Part shown: piece by piece, positions 49,641 through 60,085 of the stretch
Layout: each line of letters begins with the position of its first letter
How positions within the stretch are numbered: the stretch's first letter is position 1
Origin: Loxodes magnus
Lineage: Eukaryota > Ciliophora > Karyorelictea > Loxodida > Loxodidae
Reading direction: 5' to 3'
Length of the DNA: 64,000 nt
Assembly: GCA_946699065.1 (NCBI GenBank)
Contig: CAMPDV010002808.1
Location: forward strand, 1 to 64,000
Position numbers and translations under genes: made by a program
The notes under the pieces: generated by a model
Seen by the model: the letters and a program-made list of their open reading frames with translations, nothing else
Databases searched by the model: none
What the model was told of the DNA's origin: nothing

Positions 49641-50689
49641 AAATTAATGAAAATAATAAAAAAGTAAATGAATTTATTTGATTTACTTTAAAATATATAA
49701 TATTTAAAATTTCTTTAAACTTAGTTAGTTTTTTAATTATTTTTAACTTTATAAACTTCATTTAAAAAAAGCTGAAAATGCAGATGTTAGAAATAGATCA
49801 ATAAAATGAAATTATTTACGTTAATTATTATAGCCTTTTATAAGTTACATTCATGATAAATACAAATAGTGAATACATATAATATATTTTTTTATTAATG
49901 GATATAGAAATCAAAATTAAAGTTGTTTGAAATACAAACTTAGATTCAATAAAATCTTTACGTTTTTCTCAATTTATAACTTTCGACTGAAGACAGAAAA
50001 TCTTAAAAGTGAAAAAAAATTTTGTACTAATATTAAATTAAAAAAAGCATTTGAATGAGTAATATTTATAAAATAAATATAAAATTCCCTTTTCTATATT
50101 TATTGTTTTTAATAGACCATTTTTGTGATTTTCATAATATATGACACAAATTCTGAATTTTAATGTTTTAAATAATACTCATAATTAAAAGAAAAACTCT
50201 ATAAAATAGACAAAACAATCATATAAACTGAATAGTTTACTTGAATTCTACTTTTGCATATTATAGTCAAATTTTTTTAAGGTATTGTAAGTTATTCTTC
50301 TGAAAAATAAAGAGAAGAGAATATTTATAGTAAAATTAATTTTAAATATTTAGTGAAATATTTAAATTTTAATTTAAATCATTTTCTTGAAGATTCAAAG
50401 TAAGAAAAAAACAATTTGCTTACTTTAGAATAAAAATAAATGCTAGCAGACTTACTAAAACAATTTCTATCTTACCTATAAGTTTGTACCAAATTTAATT
50501 ATATTAAGCAATATATAGAAGTAATTGTAATTATATAAAATCTTCTATAGAAATAAAAGAAATAATTCCAAAATATGGTATTATAATTTAGATATTTTAG
50601 ATAATAAAATATATGAAGCTATAACTTATTTCTCTTGATTATTCTTAATTATTTTAATTAAAAATCTTAGTAAATAATGTGATTGCTAA
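49641..50689. other. A+T-rich stretch
   Basis: Nothing recognised. Confidence 0.3.
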
Positions 50690-51260
50690 GTTATTTTATA
50701 GTTTCTACTTCGATTATTTTCTATTCAAAGCTAATTTAAATACAACTTTGATAGATTCTTTAGATTATTATTGAAAATACTTACGTTGCTTGAAGATAAA
50801 TCTAGATATAAAGAATTTGGTAAGCAGATTGCATTATAATACTTGCTATAATAAAAGAACAAATCCTTTACTTTCAAGACCAACATTATAAGCCTTGCGA
50901 AGAAGTTAAGTACAGTTATTATTTCTATCACTGATTCAGAAGTCTATAGCTTAAAGTTTTATCTTAGTATTTGATTTTCCTTTTTTTTCTAGTTTAAAGA
51001 TAAATAAAAACTCTAAGATAAAAAAAAGATAAGATTAACATTATTTTATATCTAATAAGTTAGTGAGTTCTATAGGAGTTATTATTAAAAATAAAGAGTT
51101 CCAAAGAAAAAGCCTTTCCCATAAAGCTTAATAATACTTAGCAGGATATTACGAAATTTTTTATAATAAAGATACATAAAATAGAAGATTCCTTTGATAG
51201 GCAAAAAGGATTAAAAAATGTCATAATAACTATTCTTTTAATACTTTTACAACTAGAAAG
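50690..51260 (+). CDS. Putative coding region, frame uncertain
   Basis: The plus strand is coding-like. One frame reads FDRFFRLLLKILTLLEDKSR, YKEFGKQIALQYLLQQKNKS, FTFKTNIISLAKKLSTVIIS; a second reads LIDSLDYYWKYLRCLKINLD. After a Lys-rich patch, SSIGVIIKNKEFQRKSLSHK, AQQYLAGYYEIFYNKDTQNR follows in a shifted frame. A short intron or decay may separate the parts. The 66-codon standard ORF on the other strand is a shadow. Confidence 0.35.
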
Positions 51261-53028
51261 GTAAAAAATTTGGGAGAATTTGGCAAATATTATTAACTAA
51301 TTTTATAAATTTAGGAAGAAAATATAAGATTATAAAAAATAAAAAGCTTTTTTAATATAGGAAAGAATTGATAATAATTTACTAAAAATTGGAACATTCG
51401 AATAAATACATTATAGAATTAATAATTTTACATTTTAAAGTAATATCTATAAATAACAAAATTTAGATAGATAAGATTCTTGTTCCAAATAACTAATAAT
51501 AATATTTCTTATGTAATTATATAAAATTTTAATCTTTTTAAGGTAAAAAATTATGAAATAGAAAAAGTAAAATTTTAATTAAAGAGAATCTAAATATTTT
51601 TGATTAAAATATTAATAAGAAATTAAATTTAACTTGGTTAGTCAAATTAATACAAACTTTAGTCTGAGAAAATCAAATTTATTGTATAAAATCTTATATA
51701 TCTTTAGAAAAAAATTTCTTAAAGTATTTTTTTAATCATTTTTAATTGTAAGTTTATTTAATTAAATATTTGATTTAAAATGTACTTTTCCAAATCCATG
51801 CATACTATTTTTAATTAATTTAAAAATAATAAATCTTCTTTTCTATCATTTGGATCTATCTTCCAATCGGAAATTTTAATTTGATTTATAATTTTTTTAA
51901 GATGATAGATAAATTAAAATTATAAAAATATTAAGAAAAATAAAATAATTTTATTATTAAGATTAACTTTATATTGATTTAAGATTTATTTTCTTTTAGA
52001 ATTATTTCATAACTATAAAGTGAATTATAAGTCATAATTAAAATATTGTTAGTTATAAAGTATTTTTTAAATTTACTTTTCTATAAAAATAAAAACTTCT
52101 AATTTTGTTAATTTAATGCTTGTTTATTTTCTTTTTTTGTATTTAAAATTCTTTCAAATTATATTAAAAGTTTTTTTTAACTATTGATTGACTTTTATTA
52201 TAGGTAACTATTAATAATTTTAGAGAGTTTAATTATTTCTTTTATTCTGTTTATTAATTCTAATAACGTCAATTTACTATTTCTAAATTTTTTTTTGAAT
52301 ATATGTAGATATGTAATAAATTAGTCTATTTTTATATCTGTATTTATTCAATATATTTTCTAGTATAAAAGCATAAAACTTACAATTATTTTTATATGTT
52401 TATCATAGTTTAATATTAACTTATTAAATAATCAATATATCTAAGTTATCTATTTTTGCGCTATTATTTAATTTAGTGATTTATTATATAAGTCATTTAC
52501 TCATACAATTTATTCTGATTTAAAATTTACTATCAGGATGTTATTAAGATCTAAGTAACTATTACAATTAAAAAATTAATTTTAGTTATTAAATGAATAC
52601 TGTAAAATGCTTTTTACTATATACTATACAAGTATCGCGTGCTTCTACAGAAGAAGCATTTCTTCCCAATTTTTATTGATTTATCTTTCTGAGGTTGTTA
52701 TTTAAGTTTTATATTCATACTTAAATGATAATTAGTTTACTATTGTAATAACTATATTCAATAGTAATTATGCTAATGTAAAGAATTTTAACCATAAATT
52801 AGTAAAGTAGAGAAAATGATAAGCAATAAAGAAAAGAAAAGTAATACTAAAAATATATCATATAGATACCAAAATTTGATTACTTTTAAATAAGTTCGAA
52901 TTAAAAAAAAGTTAAAACACTGTAAGTTTTAATTGATTCTTACAAAAACTCCATAGATATTAATTTCCGTTTTATATACTAACTAACAAATAATAATTTA
53001 TACATATAATAAATAAATGAATAAGATT
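51261..53028. other. A+T-rich stretch
   Basis: No convincing gene. A G+C-richer spot at 52631-52672 contains GCTTCTaCAGAAGAAGC, a short imperfect hairpin. Confidence 0.3.
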
Positions 53029-53285
53029 AGAAAGCGCGTAGCACCTCAACGGCGCGCAGCTCTTTAATAAAGACTTTTAAAGTCAAATTTTTTTTCTGAA
53101 GTCTTTCACATTGTTAGCATTCTTTGTGAGTCTCGTCTTCTATAGCATGATTGGAAAATAACCTAAGAGATCTCAGTATCTGGCATCTTTCTTCAATAAT
53201 GTTACTTGATGCCTCTTTAGTCTTTGTCTTCTCTCCTGGCTTCTTCCAAAATTGTTGCTTTAAATGTTATAGATCTTCAAAATCT
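53029..53285 (-). mobile_element. 5'-truncated retroelement copy ending in hairpin E2
   Basis: A minus-strand frame of about 80 codons (DLQHLKQQFWKKPGEKTKTK, EASSNIIEERCQILRSLRLF, SNHAIEDETHKECQQCERLQ) ends in the E motif: AAAGAGCTGCGC, about 15 nt, CGCGCTTTCTAAT (hairpin 53029-53065), followed by a CATTTATTTATTA tail like that of E1. It abuts the decayed cysteine-rich gene on the opposite strand: gene sequence is recognisable only to the right of 53290. Small size with a preserved 3' motif is what 5' truncation during target-primed reverse transcription produces. Interpretation as an insertion is inference. Confidence 0.5.
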
Positions 53286-53319
53286 CAATTGTTTATAATT
53301 TTATAAAAGTTGAACATTA

Positions 53320-55960
53320 AATAAAGATTCATGTGTGTGCTAATAAAAAATTTCAGTTTATAAAGAATGTTTACCAAATTATTCCATGCATTAATAGATT
53401 AAAACTACGATAGAATATGTGATTTCTGCTATAATTCTAATAATTTTTATCAAAATTTTAATCAATAAAGAGATATTTGTAAATGATGCTAAGTACCTTG
53501 CCTCTTTCTTGGAAATTTATGTGTTCGTTAATGCCCGGACAATAGTTGTTTTATTTTAATTAATCTTGCATTAAATGTGATTAAAAGTTTAGCAATTGTC
53601 TAGAATGTAATTAGCAGGAGAAATTGTACTAAATGTTAAGATCATTATTTTTTACTAGAAGACTTATGCGGTGCAAGTTTTCCAAATTAAATATGATTTT
53701 TATACAATAAAACTTGTATAAAATGCTACTAAACTTTATAAAATAGTTTAAATTGTGATAATGAAGGAAAATAATGTCTTTAATACTAGTAATCATATCT
53801 TTTACTTGACTAAAAATGTGTGGAAAATTGTTCTTCTGATAGTTCTTATTTTCATATAATAAATCTTGCTTTGAATGTAAACAAATTGATAGAAAATAGC
53901 TTATACTGCAATTAAGAAGGAAGTATATGTTTAAAATGTTAAGAATCTTTTCTTTTATTTGATAATCAATGTGTAGAAAAGTGTTCTTAGGATAATTACT
54001 ATTATACTGAGAATAAAATATGATATGCTACAAGGACAACTCAAAGATAAAAGATTGTTAATTATGTGACAAGAAAAGTTTAACTTGTACAAAAGCTAGC
54101 ATCATTATTTGTTTTAGAATAATAGATGTGTAGTAAATTGTAGTGGCTAAGCATATTTTATATAGAACTAAACTAGTTTAAAATGTGACTTAAAACTATA
54201 TCATTGCTTATATTGTAGCAAAGAAGGAGAAATTTATAATAAATGCAAGGATTCTTATTTTTACTTGATGATAAATGGTCTTCTGATTGTTTCTATGATG
54301 ACATTTACTATATCTAAGATTATAATGTTTAGAATGAAACTAAAAATTTAACAATTGTGAAAATGTTGATATAAAAGGAGAAAAATGTCTCAAATGCTTG
54401 AAGAACTACATAAATCTTAACTAGCAATGTATATTCTTATAATAATTTGACTTAGGGAAATGGTTAAAACTTAGATTAATATAAAGAAATAAAAAGTTGT
54501 CTTAATGATTTTTAAATTTCTGATACAGAGAAGGAATTAATTTAGCCTTCAGCTGACTTATCTTCTGAGCTTATCTATTCTTGCTTTTTTATTGATATTG
54601 GTCTACTTTATTTGGATTTATTAGCAACTATAAATATTCTATTAGTACTTCTAATCTCTCAAAAGCTATACTTATAACTTAGCTCATTCTTATGAATGCA
54701 TTTATTGATGTTAAAAAAGCTGAAATCCTTGATGCAAATTTTAATAATTATAATTCGAATGGACTAAGTAATAATAATTTATTTGGTCTGGATCTTCACT
54801 CTGAGAAACAGAAAATCGACAAATAATTTTATCATTTATTGAATTATAGAGTTACACTTTGCTACCTAATCTTCTAAATGTTCTTTTTGCTTTATTCATT
54901 TTTCTTTTTGTTGATTTACTTCTTAATCTTATAGGGTTAAAAAAAATTCTTCAAGAATAAAAAAAAATTCTGAGAGCTAAATTTATAAATAGAAACTATG
55001 TTTCAGTAATTTACAACATTAAACTCTTTAGGTCATTAACACTATTATGCTATAGCTTTATCACTTATCTATTTCTGATTTTTATTTTGGCTTAAACTCA
55101 TTTCTTGCTATCTTAATATTAGTAAGTTTTATATTTAGATTATTCAATTCTCTTGTATTTTCCATAGTTGTAAAGTTCTTAACAAATATTTTAGTTTAAA
55201 AAATAAATTTGAGGAAACAAAAGGTGAGAAGATAGAGAAATATATGATATAAATAAAAAAAAGTATGTAATTTACTTTGATCAAAAGCAATAGGGTAACT
55301 AAATGCAGAGTTTATAATAACTTTTTTTCTAGTAAGAAGACTTTTTGTTTCGTTTATAGCCAACATAATTGTAGAAGTTTAAATAGCCTTAATTTTATAT
55401 ATATCCCATTGCTTATTTTGTTTCTTAATGTAGCTTATTTCAGACCTCTAGAAAATATCTGACAAACAATATTAGAAATAAGTGAAGAAATATTGTTTTT
55501 TTTCCTTTATTTTTATAGTTTCTTTTTTAAGAAAGTAGAGATATGCAATAAAGTATGTAAAGTGAATAAGAAAAAGAGATATTAGGAGTCATTATATCAT
55601 TGGCTTGTTGTATTTCTCAATTGCAGCTTTAATTATATCACTTATCTGTTCTATATGAGATTTATATAAATAATGACAAAAACCAAGAAAAGATTTAATA
55701 AAATTAGAGGAATAAATACAATAAGCAATTAAACTAGAATTGTTTAATCTTAATACCTAAAAAAGCGTGAATTTGCTTAACTCTACAGAATTTTAAAGTT
55801 AAGAGATGATAATAATTTGATAGATAAGTTTAAAATAAATTTAGAAAAGTAATAGGAAACAAAATATAGCTTAAATTAAATTGAGATAAAAAATCCAAGT
55901 GAAGCAGAAGGAATAATAAGATATTAAGAATCGAAAAATAGAAATGGATTGAGTAAACTA
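53320..55960 (+). pseudogene. Decayed paralogue of the laminin-G/cysteine-rich membrane protein
   Basis: The plus strand carries cysteine-rich repeats related to those of the gene at 60.1-63.7 kb: KDSCVCQQKISVYKECLP, CDFCYN, CTKCQDHYFLLEDLC, CDNEGKQCLQYQQSYLLLDQ, CLKCQESFLLFDNQCVEKCS, CLYCSKEGEIYNKCKDSYF, GEKCLKCLKNYINLNQQC. The frame changes at least five times inside this repeat region. Several consensus Cys have become Tyr, Ser or Trp. A juxtamembrane part follows (KAILITQLILMNAFIDVKKA, EILDANFNNYNSNGLSNNNL), then hydrophobic stretches and a charged tail (KNPSEAEGIIRYQESKNRNG). Signal peptide and laminin-G domain are missing; the 5' end stops beside the E2 retroelement copy. Clearly a pseudogene, or an extremely error-rich assembly, which the intact paralogue argues against. 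Confidence 0.7.
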
Positions 55961-56479
55961 TTTAAATATTAAAATTAATAATTTTTATTTTATAAATAAA
56001 TATTAAAAGATTTACTATATAATACTATAAATAAAAATTTAAAAAACTTAGCCATTCAAAATCATTCTATGTTTTTCCATTAGATTAACATAAGCAAAAA
56101 CAGTATATTTTATCAATAATTTATAAAAATATAGAATTTTAGTTATGAATTAAATTTGTATAAAATAGTAACAAATTAATAATATATATAAAAGTATTCA
56201 AAAAATAAGAAAAATATTAATAAAATTATTATTAAAAATAAGGAAATTAAAAAAATAGGAATTAATATAAATTTTAATTAATAAAAGAATTTATAAAATA
56301 TATTCTTGAATAAAGGAAAAGAGAGTCTTTATAAAAATTCTTTGAAGCAAAAAAATAGGAAAGGATTATAGAAATTGAATAGGATGGTTTGTATGAATCT
56401 ACAAAAACTTAATGCAAAAAATACAGACAAAAAAATTAGACAAAAAAAGGAAAAATTAAACAGGCTTATAAAATAGGAT

Positions 56480-57480
56480 ATATTAAAAAGATGATAGATA
56501 AAAAAAATCGATTAATCTCTTCGACTCTCAAAGAATTAACTTAAAAACCTAAAGAGAAAAGCAGCAAAAGAAATTTAGAAAAAACAATAGCAACGAGAGG
56601 AGTCAAGTTCGTCATCAGAAGGTAAAGTGATGGTAGGATCTATAGAGATAAGATAACCTAAGAACGAATCTGATCAAAAACTTTAAATTTAACTAGATCA
56701 AATGTAAAAGTTAATTTCAAAGTATGAAGAAATAGCTTATAACTAAGGAGAAAAAATAAGGGAATTAATGAATAGCATAGAGGATTAAAACAACGAATTA
56801 TTAATACTCAGAAGACAGCTCATTCAAAGCAATTTGATAACGGAAGAACAACTCTGAACTTAGTCCCAATAAAACTTTAAACATGACACGAAAATGGAAA
56901 TAGAAAAAATACCAATATAATTAAAAACAGAATTGAATCCAGAAAAAGAAATGATTGCTACAAGTTTCATTAAAAGATTAGAAAATATAGAAAATATAGA
57001 AAATAAATTATCATAAAAAAGAACGAATTAAAGACAATAATACAAACTTTTTTGATGTTGCAAATCAAATCAACATATTTTAAAAAACTGTTGATAATGA
57101 AAGAAAATAAACGAATAAGAGCAGAAAAGAACATGGAGACAACTCAATAAACTATGAATAACTCCAACAGGGATCTACAAATAAAAGCTTTTTGCAATAC
57201 CACTTGAACGGTTACAGTGGTAACCTTCCACTTAATAAAAAGGTCGTGGATCACACCCACGTTAAAAAAACTGTCCGCAGGAACTGGTTGCAATTCCAGA
57301 GAATACAAAACTCTACTAACTTTAAGTATATTATTATTATTATTACTAAAAAGATGATAAACAAAAGACCAATTGTTAAAAAAAAGTAAGGAAGGAAATA
57401 AAGAATAGGATAAAATAAGTGAAGAATATTTTATACCAAAAGTTATCCTTGAGAAGATTGAGATGTTCTAACAATTAAAT
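56480..57480 (+). pseudogene. Retroelement ORF1 (Gag-like), family A, with Cys1-to-Phe knuckle
   Basis: A single plus-strand frame runs from about 56530 to the 3' end: LKRKAAKEIQKKQQQREESS, SSSEGKVMVGSIEIRQPKNE, coiled coil (QLDQMQKLISKYEEIAYNQG, EKIRELMNSIEDQNNELLIL, RRQLIQSNLITEEQ), KMEIEKIPIQLKTELNPEKE, then a knuckle at 57050-57091: KLFWCCKSNQHILKNCWQWK. The ligands read Phe, Cys, His, Cys, so the first Cys is lost (TGT to TTT). The C-terminus contains Pro/Gln-rich sequence, a Tyr run encoded by an ATT microsatellite (57329-57345), and a Lys/Arg-rich end leading into hairpin E3. This is the most complete family A reading frame and links ORF1 to the E motif. Start codon not fixed. Confidence 0.6.
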
Positions 57481-57517
57481 AAGAGCTGCGCTTCATTAAG
57501 AAGCTATTCGCTCTATA
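57481..57517 (+). other. Conserved G+C-rich hairpin motif E3
   Basis: AAGAGCTGCGC, about 16 nt, then TTCGCTCTATAATC: the third copy of the motif seen at 42241 and 53029. Flanking AGAGC / GCTCT are exact complements. The inner GCGC stem is partly lost on the right arm (TCGC). It sits just after the ORF1-type frame and before A+T-only DNA. Confidence 0.55.
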
Positions 57518-58792
57518 ATCTATGTTTTTTTTAAAAAAATAGAAAAAGCAAAAAGTAACAATATCTATAAATATTGCAAATAATAATAATTAAAATAATA
57601 ATAATAATTTTAATCATAAATAATAAAAAAAATTAATATAAAAAACTAGAAAAAATAATAAAAATATCAGAATAAAGCCGAAAAAAAGTATTGAAAATAT
57701 TTTATTCAATAAAAGAGTTAAAAATAAAAAGATATTAGCAATAAATGATTCCTATAAATATATAAAATTAATAAATATACTATAATTAAAATATCAATAA
57801 ATCTCTAATAAAAAATTATATAATATATAAAATTAAAAAATATCATCATTATATAAGATTTAAGAAAAAATTAAAATAATAATATTAAAATTAAATTACT
57901 ATCATAAAAAAGTTTGAAAATAAAAGTAATAGAAAAATAACAAAACAATTTTTTTAAATAAAGCCAATTTAAAAAAATATAATTTAAAGAAAAAATAAAA
58001 TATAATAAAAAGGTAGTAAAATTTTAAATTAATATTTATCTTAAGTATAATAATAATAACTTAATAAGAATTTAAAAAAAAGCCAAAAAATTTAAAATAT
58101 TAAAAATAATATTAAAAAGTATAAAAATTTCATTAAAATTAAAAAATTAAAAGCAGTAAAAATAAAAATAGAAAAATAAATATTAATAATATAAAAATCT
58201 CATCTTGAACTTAAAAAAAATTATAAAAATATATATAGAAATCTATTAAAATAATTACAAAAATAATTATAAAAATTTCAAAAACAAATATATAATAATA
58301 AAAAAAGAATAATAATAATTTTTAACACAATATCAAAATAAACGTGAAAAAATACCTTAATAAATATAATTCAATAATAACTTCTATATAAAAATAATAA
58401 TAGTAAAAATAATATATATCTAACTTAAGGTGAACATTTCTTTTGCAAGATTATAATTTTTTAAATTATAACTTTATAATTATAATCTTTAGTCTTTTTG
58501 AGTTTATTAAAGGTTACTTTTTAATTCCAATTTTGATGATTCTTAAATTAGAAATAAAAATACACTAGAAAATTTGCTTTAAGTATACTTTTTTTATCTG
58601 GACCAGTTATGAGAAATGATTTAAATTGAGCTAAGTTTAAATAATAATTTCAAAAAATGATTGATGTTTCATATTATTCAAAAATAAAAATTCTAAATTA
58701 TAGAGTAAGTATAGAAGGATAGAAATTATTAATTAAATTATAATTCTTTTAAATTAAATAAACTTTAAAAGCACTATATTCAAATAGTAAAA
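57518..58792. other. A+T-only stretch
   Basis: 57540-58430 consists almost solely of A and T with ATA/AAT runs, some of the lowest G+C in the window. The last 350 bp before 58793 are slightly richer and would contain the upstream region of the next gene. Confidence 0.45.
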
Positions 58793-60084
58793 ATGACAGA
58801 GGACTAACTATTACTTCTTGAATATATTTTTAGATATATTATAACGAAGTTAATATAACTTTCTTTAGTTAACTAGATATGTAAGCCTCAGTTGTATTTG
58901 AATTTATTTTCTTTTTTATTAAAGATAGTAAAGGAACTTATGAAATATTACATTATAAACATATAAAATTTCAAGAAATAATTAAATTTAAGAAGTTGAA
59001 GGATATTCTAAATGGAATTAGTTATGCCATATCTATATCATAGTGAAATATGAAATTTAATAGATGGATATGCAAATAAAAATAGAAAGGATAAATTTTC
59101 TGATTATAATTTTCTTTATTGAGAATTTACCTTTTAAGTATTTCAAATCACTAAAAATGTGTGTCCTGATTAAAAATAATTATAAACATAAGTGTTAAGG
59201 ACTAAAAGTGTAGGAAACTCCAAAAGCTGAATTTCATAATTTTATTATTTATCAAGTATTTATTTTTTTCTAAAGGTAAAAAAATAAAAATAATATGAAT
59301 ATACTTAAATAAACCTAAAGCTTTAAATTACTAAAGCATTAGAAAAACTAGAAAGAATAAATTAATGTTTATCGGTTTTAGATTATTAAAATTCTTCCCA
59401 AGTTTTTTTCACAATGTTCTATATGAGAGATAATATAAAAGAAACTAAGAAAAATTAATAAAAGGTGGTAGGTAAATTATCTTAATATAGAAGATAAAAA
59501 ATTAAATTATTTTTATTTTTACATTTAGAAGATTCTTAAGGTATTAAGTAAGCAGACTTTAAAGATAAGATATAAGGATTTAAATAGATTAAGGAAATGC
59601 AATTTAAAAAATAGAAGATGATAATTTACTATTTATCAATACATCATTGAAGAATAATAAATTAATTGTTTATTTAAGTAAGAAAAATACTCAGAAAAAT
59701 TTTCTTTTACTAATATTTAGGAAATAAATTTTAGTAGTTAGATGCTTAAAAATGGAAAATCATATAAATTAAACATATGAGAAATTATGTTGAATTACTA
59801 ATAAAATATTTTATGAATCACTTAAGCTTTTAATTCAGTATAGGATAAGTGCTAGAAAAGATATCTTGATACCTAATTTTTTAAGATAAGTACTCAATTA
59901 TTTATTAGAGAGTAAATTATTTAATTTATTCAAGGAAAAAAGCAGGCTCTACGAAATAATAAGGATTCTATCTCTATTTTGTAAAACTAAATTTTGTAAT
60001 GCTGATATTCAAACCAATTTTAAGAAAAAATAAGCAAACCTTCAAATATTAATTAAGCATATTAATATGCTAATTTTAGTTGAT
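58793..60084 (+). CDS. Unidentified protein, unbroken frame of over 400 codons
   Basis: From the ATG at 58793 one frame stays natural for the whole stretch: MTEDQLLLLEYIFRYIITKL, VKELMKYYIINIQNFKKQLN, MELVMPYLYHSEIWNLIDGY, ANKNRKDKFSDYNFLYWEFT, later LEKLERINQCLSVLDYQNSS, KVVGKLSQYRRQKIKLFLFL, HLEDSQGIKQADFKDKIQGF, and toward the end MRNYVELLIKYFMNHLSFQF. Gln is mostly TAA/TAG; Trp is TGA or TGG. It converges with the large minus-strand gene; their 3' ends lie within about 100 bp of each other or overlap. I do not recognise a domain. The end was not fixed and is set at the neighbour. Confidence 0.55.
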
Positions 60085-60085
60085 G

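Noticed and set aside
57192..57389. A 65-codon standard-code ORF and a tRNA-Val-like fold (5-bp stem with ATCACAC loop, then GGTTGCAATTCC)
   Set aside because: The ORF1 coding frame runs through the same bases in another phase. The supposed T-loop is 8 nt and the arms are not spaced like a tRNA.
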